This document shows, in pieces, positions 1 to 9,236 of a DNA stretch of 64,000 bases. This DNA comes from Nitrosomonas marina (lineage in GTDB: Bacteria > Pseudomonadota > Gammaproteobacteria > Burkholderiales > Nitrosomonadaceae), in assembly GCF_900111605.1 (NCBI RefSeq), contig NZ_FOIA01000013.1:1-64000 (forward strand). The letters run 5' to 3'. A program made the position numbers and the translations under genes. The notes beneath the pieces are model-generated. The model searched no databases and was not told the origin of the DNA. It saw only the letters and a list, made by a program, of their open reading frames with translations. Each line of letters begins with the position of its first letter. Position 1 is the first letter of the stretch.

Positions 1-127
1 GATTTTTGTGCCACAATGTCAAGTTTTTTTGATGTTAATTTTCCTTTTGATGATATCTTTTTCCTTTTGGAGTGCTGAAACTCTAAACTCTAGTTGCATT
101 TAATACATACTTCAACAAGGGATCGTA

Positions 128-466
128 ATGAAAGTGTTCATAATTTTATTGATGACCGGTATATGCTTACCAATGGCACATGCCGAAATGAGTGAAAATC
201 TTCAGAAGTTGCAGCATCAGGCGAACGCAGCCTATGAGCAGATGATGAAAGCCAGAAAAGAAGCAGAGTATCTGGAAAAAGATGTGGCATTTGCCGAGAA
301 GGAACTGCAGGCTGCCAAGCGGCGGTTAAGTGATATCGAACGTGAAACCGAGCAGACACGACAGAAGTCGGCTGACGCAAAGAAAAGACTGGAGCGGGCA
401 ACAGCCCAGTGGCAGGAAGCGTCAGACCAACTGGATCGCGCCTGGTTGCAATCCGGACGACAGTAA
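128..466 (+). CDS. Small exported coiled-coil protein
   Basis: 112-residue protein of unknown function. Residues 1-19 form a signal peptide (Lys2, hydrophobic core, cleavage after AHA). The rest is almost entirely Lys/Glu/Gln/Ala-rich heptad-like sequence from about residue 25 to 105, predicted as one long helix or coiled coil, so a periplasmic or surface location is inferred. ATG follows an AAGGGAT stretch at about 8 nt. No enzyme motif is visible. The next gene is convergent. Confidence 0.7.
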   Translation: MKVFIILLMTGICLPMAHAEMSENLQKLQHQANAAYEQMMKARKEAEYLEKDVAFAEKELQAAKRRLSDIERETEQTRQKSADAKKRLERATAQWQEASDQLDRAWLQSGRQ

Positions 467-476
467 AAAATCCTGT

Positions 477-908
477 TTACAAAGACCGGGACATTCTGAC
501 ATGCGGTATGCCTGCTTCCATAAACGTATCGCCACTGACCATAAAGCCGTATTTTGCATAAAAGCCTGTCGCAATGGTCTGCGCGTTCAATGTGACTTCT
601 GTCATTCCACGGTTTTTGGCCTTGTCGATCAGGAGATGCAGCATGGCGCTGCCGATTCCATTGTTACGCCACGATTTCAGTACCGCCATGCGGCCAATTC
701 GGCCATCAGGTAACAGCCGCGCGGTACCGATGGGCCCACCGTCAGATCCGGTTGCCAACGCATGTACGCTTACCGCGTCGAAAGCGTCCCATTCCAATTC
801 TTCGGGCACATGCTGTTCGTGAATAAAAACCGTTTCACGGACGAAGCGTAGCGAAGTAGATTCATCCCGCCACTGAACGATGCGAACCTTGTATCGCTTC
901 AGATCCAT
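477..908 (-). CDS. GNAT family N-acetyltransferase (ElaA/YjcF-like)
   Basis: 143-residue single-domain acetyltransferase. The acetyl-CoA pyrophosphate loop is R-N-N-G-I-G-S-A (about residues 80-87), preceded by the strand IGRMAVL and followed by the C-terminal YAKYGF motif typical of the YjcF/ElaA subgroup. The N-terminal VFIHEQHVPEELEWD stretch is also characteristic. The substrate is unknown. Only 10 nt separate its stop from the convergent upstream gene. No clear Shine-Dalgarno site is visible before the ATG. Confidence 0.85.
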   Translation of the reverse strand: MDLKRYKVRIVQWRDESTSLRFVRETVFIHEQHVPEELEWDAFDAVSVHALATGSDGGPIGTARLLPDGRIGRMAVLKSWRNNGIGSAMLHLLIDKAKNRGMTEVTLNAQTIATGFYAKYGFMVSGDTFMEAGIPHVRMSRSL

Positions 909-1151
909 TGTGGGAGCATAGTTGTCATGTTACACATGGTTGCCGATTAAAGCGGATTATCGTGCGCTTGTAAACAGCATGATTGATGAAAACGAATGGA
1001 AGTCACACCCGGAGCGGCGGTCTGTGCAAATATCTGCTACCATGGTTTCAACATAGCCAATAATTCTTCCGGTTAGATAGTTATTGGAATGTTGACGAAA
1101 ACTGAATGATAAAACCGTACCGCGGTTGCCGGTTATTGCGGGGACATAACC

Positions 1152-4100
1152 ATGCAAATGAGATTTACTTCGCTGACGCAGCGCTTTGCTGTCTGGTTTA
1201 CACTGGTTTCTTTGTTACCGATTCTGGTTATCGGCAACAGCTTTTTGCATACGTTTGCAAGTGAAATTCAGAAAACGGAGATTGAGAATCTGTCCGCCAT
1301 AGCAGATAAAAAGGTTGAACAGATCAATACCTATTTTCAGGAACGGATGCTCGATGCCAATTTGCTGCATGACGCAATCGCTACACGTGAAGCCATGCAA
1401 GGGTTTACTGAGGTCTTTGAAGCACAGGGCGTCGAATCTGAAGCGTATCAACAGCTGGATGCCAAATATCGCGGTCATTTCGGGCGCTTTGTCGAGGATG
1501 CCAGTTATTATGATCTGTTCCTGATTTCATTAAAAGGCGATATTGTCTATACACAAAGCCATGAGTCCGATTTCGCCACAAACCTGATCACCGGACCATA
1601 CAGTGAAACGGGCCTGGGCCAGGTAGCACAGCATGCATTGAATTATCTGGAAAGTTCGATTTCTGATTTTGAGTTTTATGAGCCGTCGCATGGCGCCATC
1701 GCTGCTTTTATCGGTTATCCGATTATTATCGGCGGTGAAATTGTCGGTGTACTGGCGCTGCAGATCTTCAGCGAGCATGTCTTCGATGTGTTGTCCAATA
1801 ATGTCGGATTAGGCGCAACAGGCGATACTGTGGTAGTGCGTCTCGAGAATGAAAACACCGCGCTGGTGATGGCGCCGCTCAGTACGGATAGCGATGCCGC
1901 TTTGAAAAGAACGATTCAGCTGGACACGCCCTATTCAGCCGCGCTGAAAAATGCGTTTTCGGGCAATGCGGGTGGTGCCGTTACGCGGGATTACCGTGAC
2001 AAGGAGGTCGTGGCAGTCTGGCGCTTTTTGCCGCTCATGAACTGGGGCATGGTGGTGAAAAAAGACGTTGACGAAGCGTTTGCCAACGTCAACCGAATCA
2101 GACAATATAGCCTGATCATACTGGGTATTACACTGCTGGGCGTTATTTTTGGCGCATTTCTGTTCAATCGTCGGGTCGTCACACCTCTGAAACAACTGAA
2201 TCGCGGCGCAATGGAGATCGCAGCGGGCAATCTGCATCAGCGTGTCTCGATTGCGGGCTGGAACGAAATGCGTCAGCTCGGGCATACGTTCAACATTATG
2301 GTGGAACGTCTGAACGCCAGCAATCAGGAGCGCAGAAACGCCGAAATAAATCTGCGCCAGTTGAATCAGGAACTGGAGAACCGGGTCGAATTGCGCACAG
2401 CTGATTTGCAAAGGGCCAATGCAGCCCTGGCGATCAAGGAAGAGGAAACCCGTTCTGTTGTCGAACATATGGTCGACTGCGTTGTGACGACGGACCATAT
2501 CGGCGTGGTACTGTCTGCAAATCCCGTAGTGGAAAAATTATTTGGCTACACGCCTGAAGAAATCATCGGCCAGAATGTTGCTATTCTGGTGCCCGAGCCA
2601 GACCGGTCTCAGCATGCCTACTACATGGAACGGTACTGTTTGACCGGCCAGGGTCAGAAATATGTTGGACGACCTCATATGAAGGGACAGCATGGTATCG
2701 GTCTGGGGCGTGAGGTCGAAGCAGTGCACAAAAACGGTGAACTTATTCCAGTATATCTAGCGGTCAGTGAGTATTTCGTTGGCGACGAGCGGCATTTCAC
2801 TGGCGTCATGCGCGATATGCGTGAACATGTACGTATTATGAAAGATCTGGAACAGGCCAGAAATGATGCAGAAGCGGCGAACAGGGCGAAATCCGCCTTT
2901 CTTGCTGCAATGAGCCATGAGATCCGTACCCCGATGAATGGCGTGATCGGCATGATCGATGTGCTCAGGCAAACCAGCTTGAGCGGCTACCAGATGGAAA
3001 TGGCGAACCTGATTCGCGATTCGGCCTATGCGCTGTTGTCTATTATTGAAGATATTCTGGATTTTTCCAAAATTGAGGCCGGCAAACTCGAAATTGAGAA
3101 AATACCCATGCCGTTAGCCAGCGTCGTGGAAAACGCATGCGGCATGCTTGCACACCTTGCGCTCAGCAAGAAAGTGGAGTTGACACTGTTTATCGATCCG
3201 GAAATACCGGATAACGTATTGGGTGATCCGTTGCGTATTCGGCAGATACTGGTCAACGTGATCAATAATGCCATCAAGTTTTCCAGCAAGCAGGAAAAAC
3301 CGGGCAAGGTATCGGTACGGGTGCTGTTGACCGAATCCGAACCCGAACAGATTTTGGTAACATTACAGATTACCGATAACGGCATCGGCATGAACAAGGA
3401 AACGCTGGAAAAGCTTTTCAGATCCTTTTCTCAGGGTGATCCTTCAACCACACGCCGCTTCGGTGGTACCGGTCTCGGGCTGGCTATTTCCCATCATCTG
3501 GCGGAGTTGATGAGTGCGGAGATCACTGTGCAAAGCAGACCGGAGGAAGGTTCCACATTCGTCATTCAGATGCCCTTCAAGCCACTTCCCGATACCGAAG
3601 AGGCGGAGCGCAAGGCAACTGAATTGACCGGCTTATGCTGCCTGATTATTGGCAATCACAAGGGACTGGGTAACGATTTGGAGGTGTATTTAAAAAGCGG
3701 CGGAGCGCGTGTCGAGCATGTGAGTGGTTTGAACGAGGCTCTTGAATATATCAAGAACCTGAAGTCAGGTATGTGGCTGGTAGTGATAGACGCCGGACAC
3801 CAGGAAGCGCCGATCGAGGATTTGCGCGTGGCGTTCAGTAATCGTTCCGACGCGTTGCAAACCCGTCTGGAGCCGCATTTTATTATTATCAAGCGCGGCC
3901 GCCGTCGACAGGCGCGTGTTGAAGATGTCGATATCGTCACACTCGATGGCGACGTCATGTATCGCCAGTCATTGATGCGAGCCATTGAACTCGCCGCCGG
4001 CAGAGTAGAACCTGAAGAGGAAAAAGCACAGCTAGATGATACGATCAAGTCAAGACCGATGCCGGTTTCCCGCGGCGAAGCGCTCAAACAGGGCAGGTTG

Positions 4101-5021
4101 ATACTGGTGGCAGAAGACAATGAAATCAATCAGAAGGTGATCAAGCAGCAACTGACATTGCTGGGTTATGCTGCGGATATCGCCAATGACGGACGCGAAG
4201 CACTGGGGCGCTGGGAAAATACTGATTACGGTTTGTTGCTCACAGATTTGCATATGCCGGAAATAGACGGATTTGAACTGACTAAAAGCATTCGTGAACA
4301 GGAGTCGAACACAAAAGCAAAACCGATACCGATTGTCGCGCTGACAGCCAATGCGTTGAAAGGAGAGAGAGAGCACTGCCTGGAGTCCGGTATGGATGAT
4401 TATTTGAGCAAGCCGGTTCAGCTCGAGGATTTGCGGGTCACGTTGGAAAAATATCTGTCGGCTGGCAAGCCTGTTACGGCAGATCGGGTAAAGTCAATGA
4501 AGCAATCTGAGACATCGGAACGGGTTGACTCGACTGAGCAAGACGATTCGGCAGAGCAGGTTGAAGCCATAACGGCGGAAAAAAGCGATAAGGTCGAAAG
4601 AACGGAAAAATCGCAAAACGATTCTGCTGAAAAAATTGAAAATGAATCGTCGGCGCAAATTCCTGTTGATGTGCAGGTGCTTGAAGAACTTATCGGCGAT
4701 GATCAGGAAACCATTCAGGATATGCTTCGGGATTTTCGTGAGAATGCGGCGGAAATTGCAGCATCGCTGCATAGTGCTTTTCAGACCGGAAAGCTGACGG
4801 TCGTGGGGTCAACCGCACACAAACTAAAGTCTTCATCCCGTTCGGTGGGTGCAATGAAACTGGGAGAACTATGCGAACAGATGGAGCATGCCGGAAAAAA
4901 CAGCGACCAGGAATCGCTGGATGTTTTATTGCCTGAATTCGATGTGGAACTCAGGCGAGTAGAGGCTTATCTCGATGCGTTGCTGGCCACTGAAAAGCTG
5001 CCGGATAAACCGCGTGTTTAG
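1152..5021 (+). CDS. BarA-like hybrid sensor histidine kinase
   Basis: 1289-residue membrane hybrid kinase. In order: N-terminal TM (about 12-30), extracytoplasmic sensor resembling dCACHE (about 35-315), second TM (317-337), HAMP (338-392), short coiled coil, PAS (436-560), HisKA with phospho-acceptor His589 in SHEIRTPMNGV, HATPase with N box NVINNAIKFS and G boxes DNGIGM and GTGLGL, a degenerate receiver (about 825-945), a true receiver with Asp1032 (LLLTDLHMP), an acidic Ser/Glu/Lys linker (about 1115-1165), and Hpt with His1223 (AHKLKSSSRSVGA). This implies an intramolecular His-Asp-His relay to an unlinked response regulator. GGGGAC precedes the ATG by 6 nt. The signal is unknown, and no response-regulator gene is adjacent. 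Confidence 0.95.
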   Translation: MQMRFTSLTQRFAVWFTLVSLLPILVIGNSFLHTFASEIQKTEIENLSAIADKKVEQINTYFQERMLDANLLHDAIATREAMQGFTEVFEAQGVESEAYQQLDAKYRGHFGRFVEDASYYDLFLISLKGDIVYTQSHESDFATNLITGPYSETGLGQVAQHALNYLESSISDFEFYEPSHGAIAAFIGYPIIIGGEIVGVLALQIFSEHVFDVLSNNVGLGATGDTVVVRLENENTALVMAPLSTDSDAALKRTIQLDTPYSAALKNAFSGNAGGAVTRDYRDKEVVAVWRFLPLMNWGMVVKKDVDEAFANVNRIRQYSLIILGITLLGVIFGAFLFNRRVVTPLKQLNRGAMEIAAGNLHQRVSIAGWNEMRQLGHTFNIMVERLNASNQERRNAEINLRQLNQELENRVELRTADLQRANAALAIKEEETRSVVEHMVDCVVTTDHIGVVLSANPVVEKLFGYTPEEIIGQNVAILVPEPDRSQHAYYMERYCLTGQGQKYVGRPHMKGQHGIGLGREVEAVHKNGELIPVYLAVSEYFVGDERHFTGVMRDMREHVRIMKDLEQARNDAEAANRAKSAFLAAMSHEIRTPMNGVIGMIDVLRQTSLSGYQMEMANLIRDSAYALLSIIEDILDFSKIEAGKLEIEKIPMPLASVVENACGMLAHLALSKKVELTLFIDPEIPDNVLGDPLRIRQILVNVINNAIKFSSKQEKPGKVSVRVLLTESEPEQILVTLQITDNGIGMNKETLEKLFRSFSQGDPSTTRRFGGTGLGLAISHHLAELMSAEITVQSRPEEGSTFVIQMPFKPLPDTEEAERKATELTGLCCLIIGNHKGLGNDLEVYLKSGGARVEHVSGLNEALEYIKNLKSGMWLVVIDAGHQEAPIEDLRVAFSNRSDALQTRLEPHFIIIKRGRRRQARVEDVDIVTLDGDVMYRQSLMRAIELAAGRVEPEEEKAQLDDTIKSRPMPVSRGEALKQGRLILVAEDNEINQKVIKQQLTLLGYAADIANDGREALGRWENTDYGLLLTDLHMPEIDGFELTKSIREQESNTKAKPIPIVALTANALKGEREHCLESGMDDYLSKPVQLEDLRVTLEKYLSAGKPVTADRVKSMKQSETSERVDSTEQDDSAEQVEAITAEKSDKVERTEKSQNDSAEKIENESSAQIPVDVQVLEELIGDDQETIQDMLRDFRENAAEIAASLHSAFQTGKLTVVGSTAHKLKSSSRSVGAMKLGELCEQMEHAGKNSDQESLDVLLPEFDVELRRVEAYLDALLATEKLPDKPRV

Positions 5022-5045
5022 CTTTAAACGATGTCTTGTCGATGA

Positions 5046-6026
5046 TTAATGTGAGTCAGTGGTGTCAGTGGTTGTTGTCACCTGATTAAACGGTTTGTGA
5101 TGAAAAAAATTATCAATATTGTCCGCAATCTGGTTGAGCAGGCGTTGACGGGACTCTTTGCTTGCCCAGGCAACATGCGGTGTGATAATCAGGTTCGGTT
5201 GCCGGTATTGCAACAGCCTGTTGTCATGTGATGGCGGCTCTTCCGGCAGAACGTCCAGACCTGCACCTGCTATGCGACCGGTGATGAGGGCATGGAGTAA
5301 ATCGTCCTCATTGACAATTGCACCGCGCGCCGTATTAATGAGAAATGCCGTGGGTTTTATCAAACTCAGTTCGCGCTGGCCGATCAGATGCCGTGTTTCA
5401 TCCAGAAGCGGGCAGTGTAAAGTTATAAAATCGGACTGCTGCAGGACATTATCAAATGCTGTTCTGCCAGCGCGTGGTGGCTGACCCTTATGATCAGCGA
5501 CAAGTACGTGCATTCCGAAAGCGCCCGCGACCTCTGACACCGCCCGCCCCAATTCGCCGAATCCGATAATACCAAGCACTTTGCCGGATAACTCCTGTAT
5601 GCTGAAATCAAGCGGACAAAAATGTCTGCTGGTCTGCCAGCGTCCGTCATTTACCAGTTGCCGGTATGGTTCAAAATTGCATGAAAGATTCAGCATCAGC
5701 ATAAAAACATGTTGAACCACAGCCGGTGTTGCGTAGCCGCGGACATTACAGACAGGAATATTGCGTTCAGCAGCAGTGGCCAGGTCAATATTGTTATAAC
5801 CGGTTGCCGCGATGCAGATCAGTTTGAGTCTATGTGCGCTGTTGATTATGTCGCGAGTCATTGAAAATTTATTACAGACAACGACTTCCGCGTTTCTGAT
5901 GCGCTCAGCAACTTGATCGGGATCGGTTTCGTCATGGAATTTCCAGGGTGATATGGCTCGTTCCAACGCAGTGCAATCCATATCACCGCGTGTAACAGAG
6001 CCGAAATCCAGAAAGACAGCACTCAT
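5046..6026 (-). CDS. D-2-hydroxyacid dehydrogenase (HprA/glycerate dehydrogenase-like)
   Basis: 326 residues from the ATG at 6026, chosen because AAAGGA lies 8-9 nt upstream; an in-frame codon 21 nt further up lacks this. NAD-binding GFGELG is at 155-160. Catalytic Arg234 is in NTARGAIVN, the Glu is in LPEEPP (about 262), and His284 is in ITPHVAW. These are the R-E-H triad of the family. It probably reduces hydroxypyruvate or glyoxylate, or a related 2-ketoacid. The C-terminus ends in a Thr/Asp-rich tail. It is followed 39 nt downstream (in coordinate terms) by a second minus-strand gene. Confidence 0.88.
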   Translation of the reverse strand: MSAVFLDFGSVTRGDMDCTALERAISPWKFHDETDPDQVAERIRNAEVVVCNKFSMTRDIINSAHRLKLICIAATGYNNIDLATAAERNIPVCNVRGYATPAVVQHVFMLMLNLSCNFEPYRQLVNDGRWQTSRHFCPLDFSIQELSGKVLGIIGFGELGRAVSEVAGAFGMHVLVADHKGQPPRAGRTAFDNVLQQSDFITLHCPLLDETRHLIGQRELSLIKPTAFLINTARGAIVNEDDLLHALITGRIAGAGLDVLPEEPPSHDNRLLQYRQPNLIITPHVAWASKESRQRLLNQIADNIDNFFHHKPFNQVTTTTDTTDSH

Positions 6027-6065
6027 AAAACAAGTCCTTTGTAACAATTGATATCAAAATAACGA

Positions 6066-6695
6066 TTATTTCAGGTATTTCAGAAACCATTCGGCAGCAT
6101 GTTGCGCAGCCTGTTCGAGTGTGCCGGATTCTTCAAACAAATGCGTAGCATTGGGAACCAGTGTAAGTTGTTTCTCACATTCCAATGAAGTGAATGCCTG
6201 CTGATTCAACTCGATGACGCCATAGTCCGCGCCGCCAACGATGAGCAGTGTCGGTGCGGTGACACTTTGCAACGCAGCTTCGCCGGCCAGATCAGGACGG
6301 CCGCCACGAGATACTACTGCTGAAATTTGTGTGCCAAGGCTGGCTGCGGCTTGTAAAGCGGCGGCTGCACCGGTGCTCGCGCCAAAGTACCCCATTGGCA
6401 GCGTCTCTGTATCTTGCTGCGCTTGCAGCCAGATTGTGGCGGCTATCAGGCGCTGTGTTAACAGATCAATATCAAAGCGCGCTGAATAGTGTCGATCTTC
6501 TTCCTGTGACAACAGGTCGAACAACAGCGTACCGATATTATGCTGCTGTAATATGTGTGCCACAAACAGGTTGCGCGGACTCAATCGGCTGCTGCCGCTG
6601 CCGTGTGCAAATAATACAACGCCTTTGGCATCGACGGGTAAAATCAGTTCGCCCTCAAGTTTGACCGACTCTGCTGAAATACTGACTGCACTCAT
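6066..6695 (-). CDS. Alpha/beta hydrolase (dienelactone hydrolase family)
   Basis: 209 residues. The oxyanion strand is VVLFAHGSGSSR, the nucleophile Ser107 is in GASTGAA, the acid Asp157 is in GGADYGV, and His185 is in NATHLFEE, so a complete Ser-Asp-His triad is present. This family is often fused to or adjacent to a phosphoribosyltransferase, but none is seen here. The substrate is unknown. It lies upstream of the hydroxyacid dehydrogenase gene in the same direction and may be co-transcribed. Confidence 0.85.
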   Translation of the reverse strand: MSAVSISAESVKLEGELILPVDAKGVVLFAHGSGSSRLSPRNLFVAHILQQHNIGTLLFDLLSQEEDRHYSARFDIDLLTQRLIAATIWLQAQQDTETLPMGYFGASTGAAAALQAAASLGTQISAVVSRGGRPDLAGEAALQSVTAPTLLIVGGADYGVIELNQQAFTSLECEKQLTLVPNATHLFEESGTLEQAAQHAAEWFLKYLK

Positions 6696-6946
6696 ATAAT
6701 ATCGCTCCCCAGATTACGACGGGTATGGCCATCGTCCCTATTGAACTAATATACATGATTTGAAAAACAAGGTGTGTGTCCGGTTGAATTGATATGAATG
6801 CTGCGATCGTCCTGTTCTGGATGCCATATGTATGTTAATCGATAGGCCATTCCTGTAGATAATGCTTGACGTCAAAGGACAGGATGGGTTTTACTTGGTA
6901 TTTCGGTAAAACAATTATTTTTAGCTAACGTCGAGGGAAAAACATC

Positions 6947-7021
6947 ATGAAAAAATTGGTAATTATTGCATTGTGTATTTTTATTCCGGGCTACATTTAT
7001 CTGATGATCAAGTATTTCTAA
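6947..7021 (+). CDS. 24-residue single-span membrane peptide
   Basis: A short reading frame starting MKKLVIIALC and ending in Lys-Tyr-Phe. GAGGGA is placed 7-8 nt before the ATG. Two lysines precede about 19 hydrophobic residues, a plausible N-in single TM peptide. It is isolated: the nearest genes are 250 nt upstream (divergent) and about 160 nt downstream (convergent). A hairpin follows 29 nt after the stop. It is coding by inference only. It could be a toxin-like or regulatory small protein, or chance. Confidence 0.4.
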   Translation: MKKLVIIALCIFIPGYIYLMIKYF

Positions 7022-7049
7022 TTAAGTGATCAGAAAAATAGCATCAATA

Positions 7050-7080
7050 GCCCGGCAAGTACAAAATGCCGTTGTCGGGC
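7050..7080. repeat. Hairpin downstream of the small peptide
   Basis: 9-bp arms (GCCCGGCAA and TTGTCGGGC, one G-U pair) around a 13-nt loop. No T-tract follows on either strand, so it is not a classical intrinsic terminator. It may be an mRNA 3' stabiliser or part of the convergent end of the neighbouring transcripts. Confidence 0.4.
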
Positions 7081-7179
7081 GCTGCATCGCGCTCAATTGA
7101 ATCATCATCAATTGGGTTACGGTCAGGCAGGTTCATGTTAAATCGAGCCGGACAGCTTCCCCATGTCGATTCTGCCAAA

Positions 7180-7563
7180 CTAATCACCACAATATGCGGT
7201 TACCTGGATTTCAATTTTCATTCTCGGATCAGACAGACCGGCAGTCAGCATCATCGCCGAGGGCCTGACATCGCCAAAATACTTTCGTGTCACCGGGAAA
7301 CACTTGGGAAAATCATCGACATCAGGCAGCACATAGGTAACTCGCACGACATCCTTCAAGCTGCTGCCGGCCTCCCGCAAAGCAGCATCGATATTCTGAA
7401 AACATTGCTCGGCTTGTTCCAGCAGGTCGTCGGATATGGTCATAGTACTGTAATCGAATCCTGTGGTGCCGGATACCATGACCCAATCCCCAGCCCGGAC
7501 GGCGCGTGAATAACCGATCTCCTGCTCGAACGTGGAGCCTGAACTGATGCGTTGACGCGTCAT
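7180..7563 (-). CDS. RidA/YjgF family protein (non-archetypal)
   Basis: 127-residue single-domain Rid protein, expected to form a trimer. The family C-terminal signature appears as RPSAMMLTAGL then KIEIQVTAY. Aligning by the KIEI block, the arginine that defines enamine/imine deaminase RidA falls on another residue, so it looks like one of the Rid subgroups without proven deaminase activity. TTTCTCC on the plus strand just beyond its start gives a GGAGAAA ribosome site. Divergent from exonuclease I. Confidence 0.85.
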   Translation of the reverse strand: MTRQRISSGSTFEQEIGYSRAVRAGDWVMVSGTTGFDYSTMTISDDLLEQAEQCFQNIDAALREAGSSLKDVVRVTYVLPDVDDFPKCFPVTRKYFGDVRPSAMMLTAGLSDPRMKIEIQVTAYCGD

Positions 7564-7671
7564 AACATGTTTCTCCTATATTATAAGTTTTGAAAAAAAC
7601 GTCACTATAATGCGATTAAGACGGGAATTCAAAACAGTTTCGATTGAAAAGCAAACGCAATAACTCTGTAA

Positions 7672-9147
7672 ATGACGACAACACTGTACTGGCACGATTA
7701 TGAAACATTTGGCGCAGATCCAAGAGTCGATCGGCCTGTGCAGTTTGCCGGTGTACGCACCGACGAAGCGTTCAATGAAATAGGAAAACCGCTGGTCATT
7801 TATTGCAAGCCGCCGCACGATATTCTGCCGCATCCCGTCGCCTGCCTGATTACCGGTATTACACCCCAGCAGGCCGAAGCGCAGGGAATGCCGGAGGTTG
7901 AGTTTATCGACAAGATACATACGGAACTGGCGCAGCCCGGTACCTGTGGTGTCGGCTATAATAGCCTGCGTTTCGACGATGAAGTTACGCGTTTCACGCT
8001 TTACCGTAATTTTTTCGATCCGTATGCGCGGGAATGGCAGAACGGCAATACGCGCTGGGATATTATCGATCTGGTGCGAATGACATACGCATTGCGTCCG
8101 GAAGGAATAGAGTGGCCGAAACGTGAAGCGGAGCAGGACAAACACACAGAAGACGATACTGTAAACCTGGTGCCGAGTTTTCGTCTTGAAGATCTCACCA
8201 CTGCAAACAACATCGATCATGGTGCTGCGCATGACGCCCTGTCCGATGTTCGTGCCACGATCGGTCTGGCACGATTGTTACACGAACGGCAACCGCGCCT
8301 GTATCACTGGCTGTTTCAGTTGCGATACAAACGGCGGGCGGCTGAATTGCTGGATGTTGTTCAGCATACGCCGGTGGTGCACAGTTCCCGCATGTATCCG
8401 TCTAAAAATGGCTGCACGACACTGGTAATGCCGCTTGTTGCCGAGCCTGACAATCCTAACAGTACGCTTGTCTATGATCTTCGCCATGATCCGGAGCGAT
8501 TTCTGGATCTTGATGTCTCGGAACTGAGTAAACTACTGTTTACGCGTACGGAGGATTTTCCCGATGGCGACCAGCGTTTGCCGGTCAAATCAGTCAAAAT
8601 CAACAAATGCCCCGCGCTTGCACCGCGCAATACCCTGAATGCACGGGCGGCAGCACGTATTGAAATTGATCTCGACCGCTGCCAGCAGCATTGGAAGAAA
8701 CTTGTTGATCATTGTGCGCAAACTGATTTTGCGCAGCGCGTCGCGCTTGCCTACAGCAGCAGAACATTCGAGCCGGTTGCCGATGTCGATATGGCGTTGT
8801 ATGACGGCTTTATAGATCAGGCAGACATGCCGTTGCTCGCGCAAATCAGGCGCGCCACGCCACTGGAACTGGCCAGGGCCCGGTTTGATTTTCAGGACCG
8901 GCGTCTGGCCGAGTTGCTGTTTCGTTACCGTGCCCGCAACTGGCCCGAAACGCTATCAACCGTGGAACTGCAACGGTGGCAGCAACTGCGCAGCCAGCGA
9001 TTGACACAGACGGCGGCCAACAGTCTCACGCTGGCTGATTACACAGCGCAGATAGCCAGGTTGCGCGACGAACACGCGGATAATGTCAAAGCACAAACAA
9101 TACTCGATGCACTGGACCACTGGGGTAACGATTTGATGGATTTTTGA
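7672..9147 (+). CDS. sbcB: Exodeoxyribonuclease I
   Basis: 491 residues, close to the usual length. DEDDh 3'-5' exonuclease acting on single-stranded DNA in recombination and mismatch repair. Visible catalytic residues: Asp9 and Glu11 in HDYETFG, Asp102 in NSLRFDDE, His187 and Asp192 in AHDALSDVRAT. The SH3-like and C-terminal helical ExoI regions follow (ending DHWGNDLM). Cytoplasmic. Single gene, with a weak ribosome site. Confidence 0.95.
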   Translation: MTTTLYWHDYETFGADPRVDRPVQFAGVRTDEAFNEIGKPLVIYCKPPHDILPHPVACLITGITPQQAEAQGMPEVEFIDKIHTELAQPGTCGVGYNSLRFDDEVTRFTLYRNFFDPYAREWQNGNTRWDIIDLVRMTYALRPEGIEWPKREAEQDKHTEDDTVNLVPSFRLEDLTTANNIDHGAAHDALSDVRATIGLARLLHERQPRLYHWLFQLRYKRRAAELLDVVQHTPVVHSSRMYPSKNGCTTLVMPLVAEPDNPNSTLVYDLRHDPERFLDLDVSELSKLLFTRTEDFPDGDQRLPVKSVKINKCPALAPRNTLNARAAARIEIDLDRCQQHWKKLVDHCAQTDFAQRVALAYSSRTFEPVADVDMALYDGFIDQADMPLLAQIRRATPLELARARFDFQDRRLAELLFRYRARNWPETLSTVELQRWQQLRSQRLTQTAANSLTLADYTAQIARLRDEHADNVKAQTILDALDHWGNDLMDF

Positions 9148-9236
9148 GCATACCGTGCCATGCTAAAATCACTGGCTTAAAATTCATGCATTGTTAAAAT
9201 ATTGAACCTGATTCTTTGCGATTTTTCCGGGCGGTT

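Noticed and set aside
7576-8232. 218-residue minus-strand frame
   Set aside because: Antisense shadow of exonuclease I; no recognisable domain.
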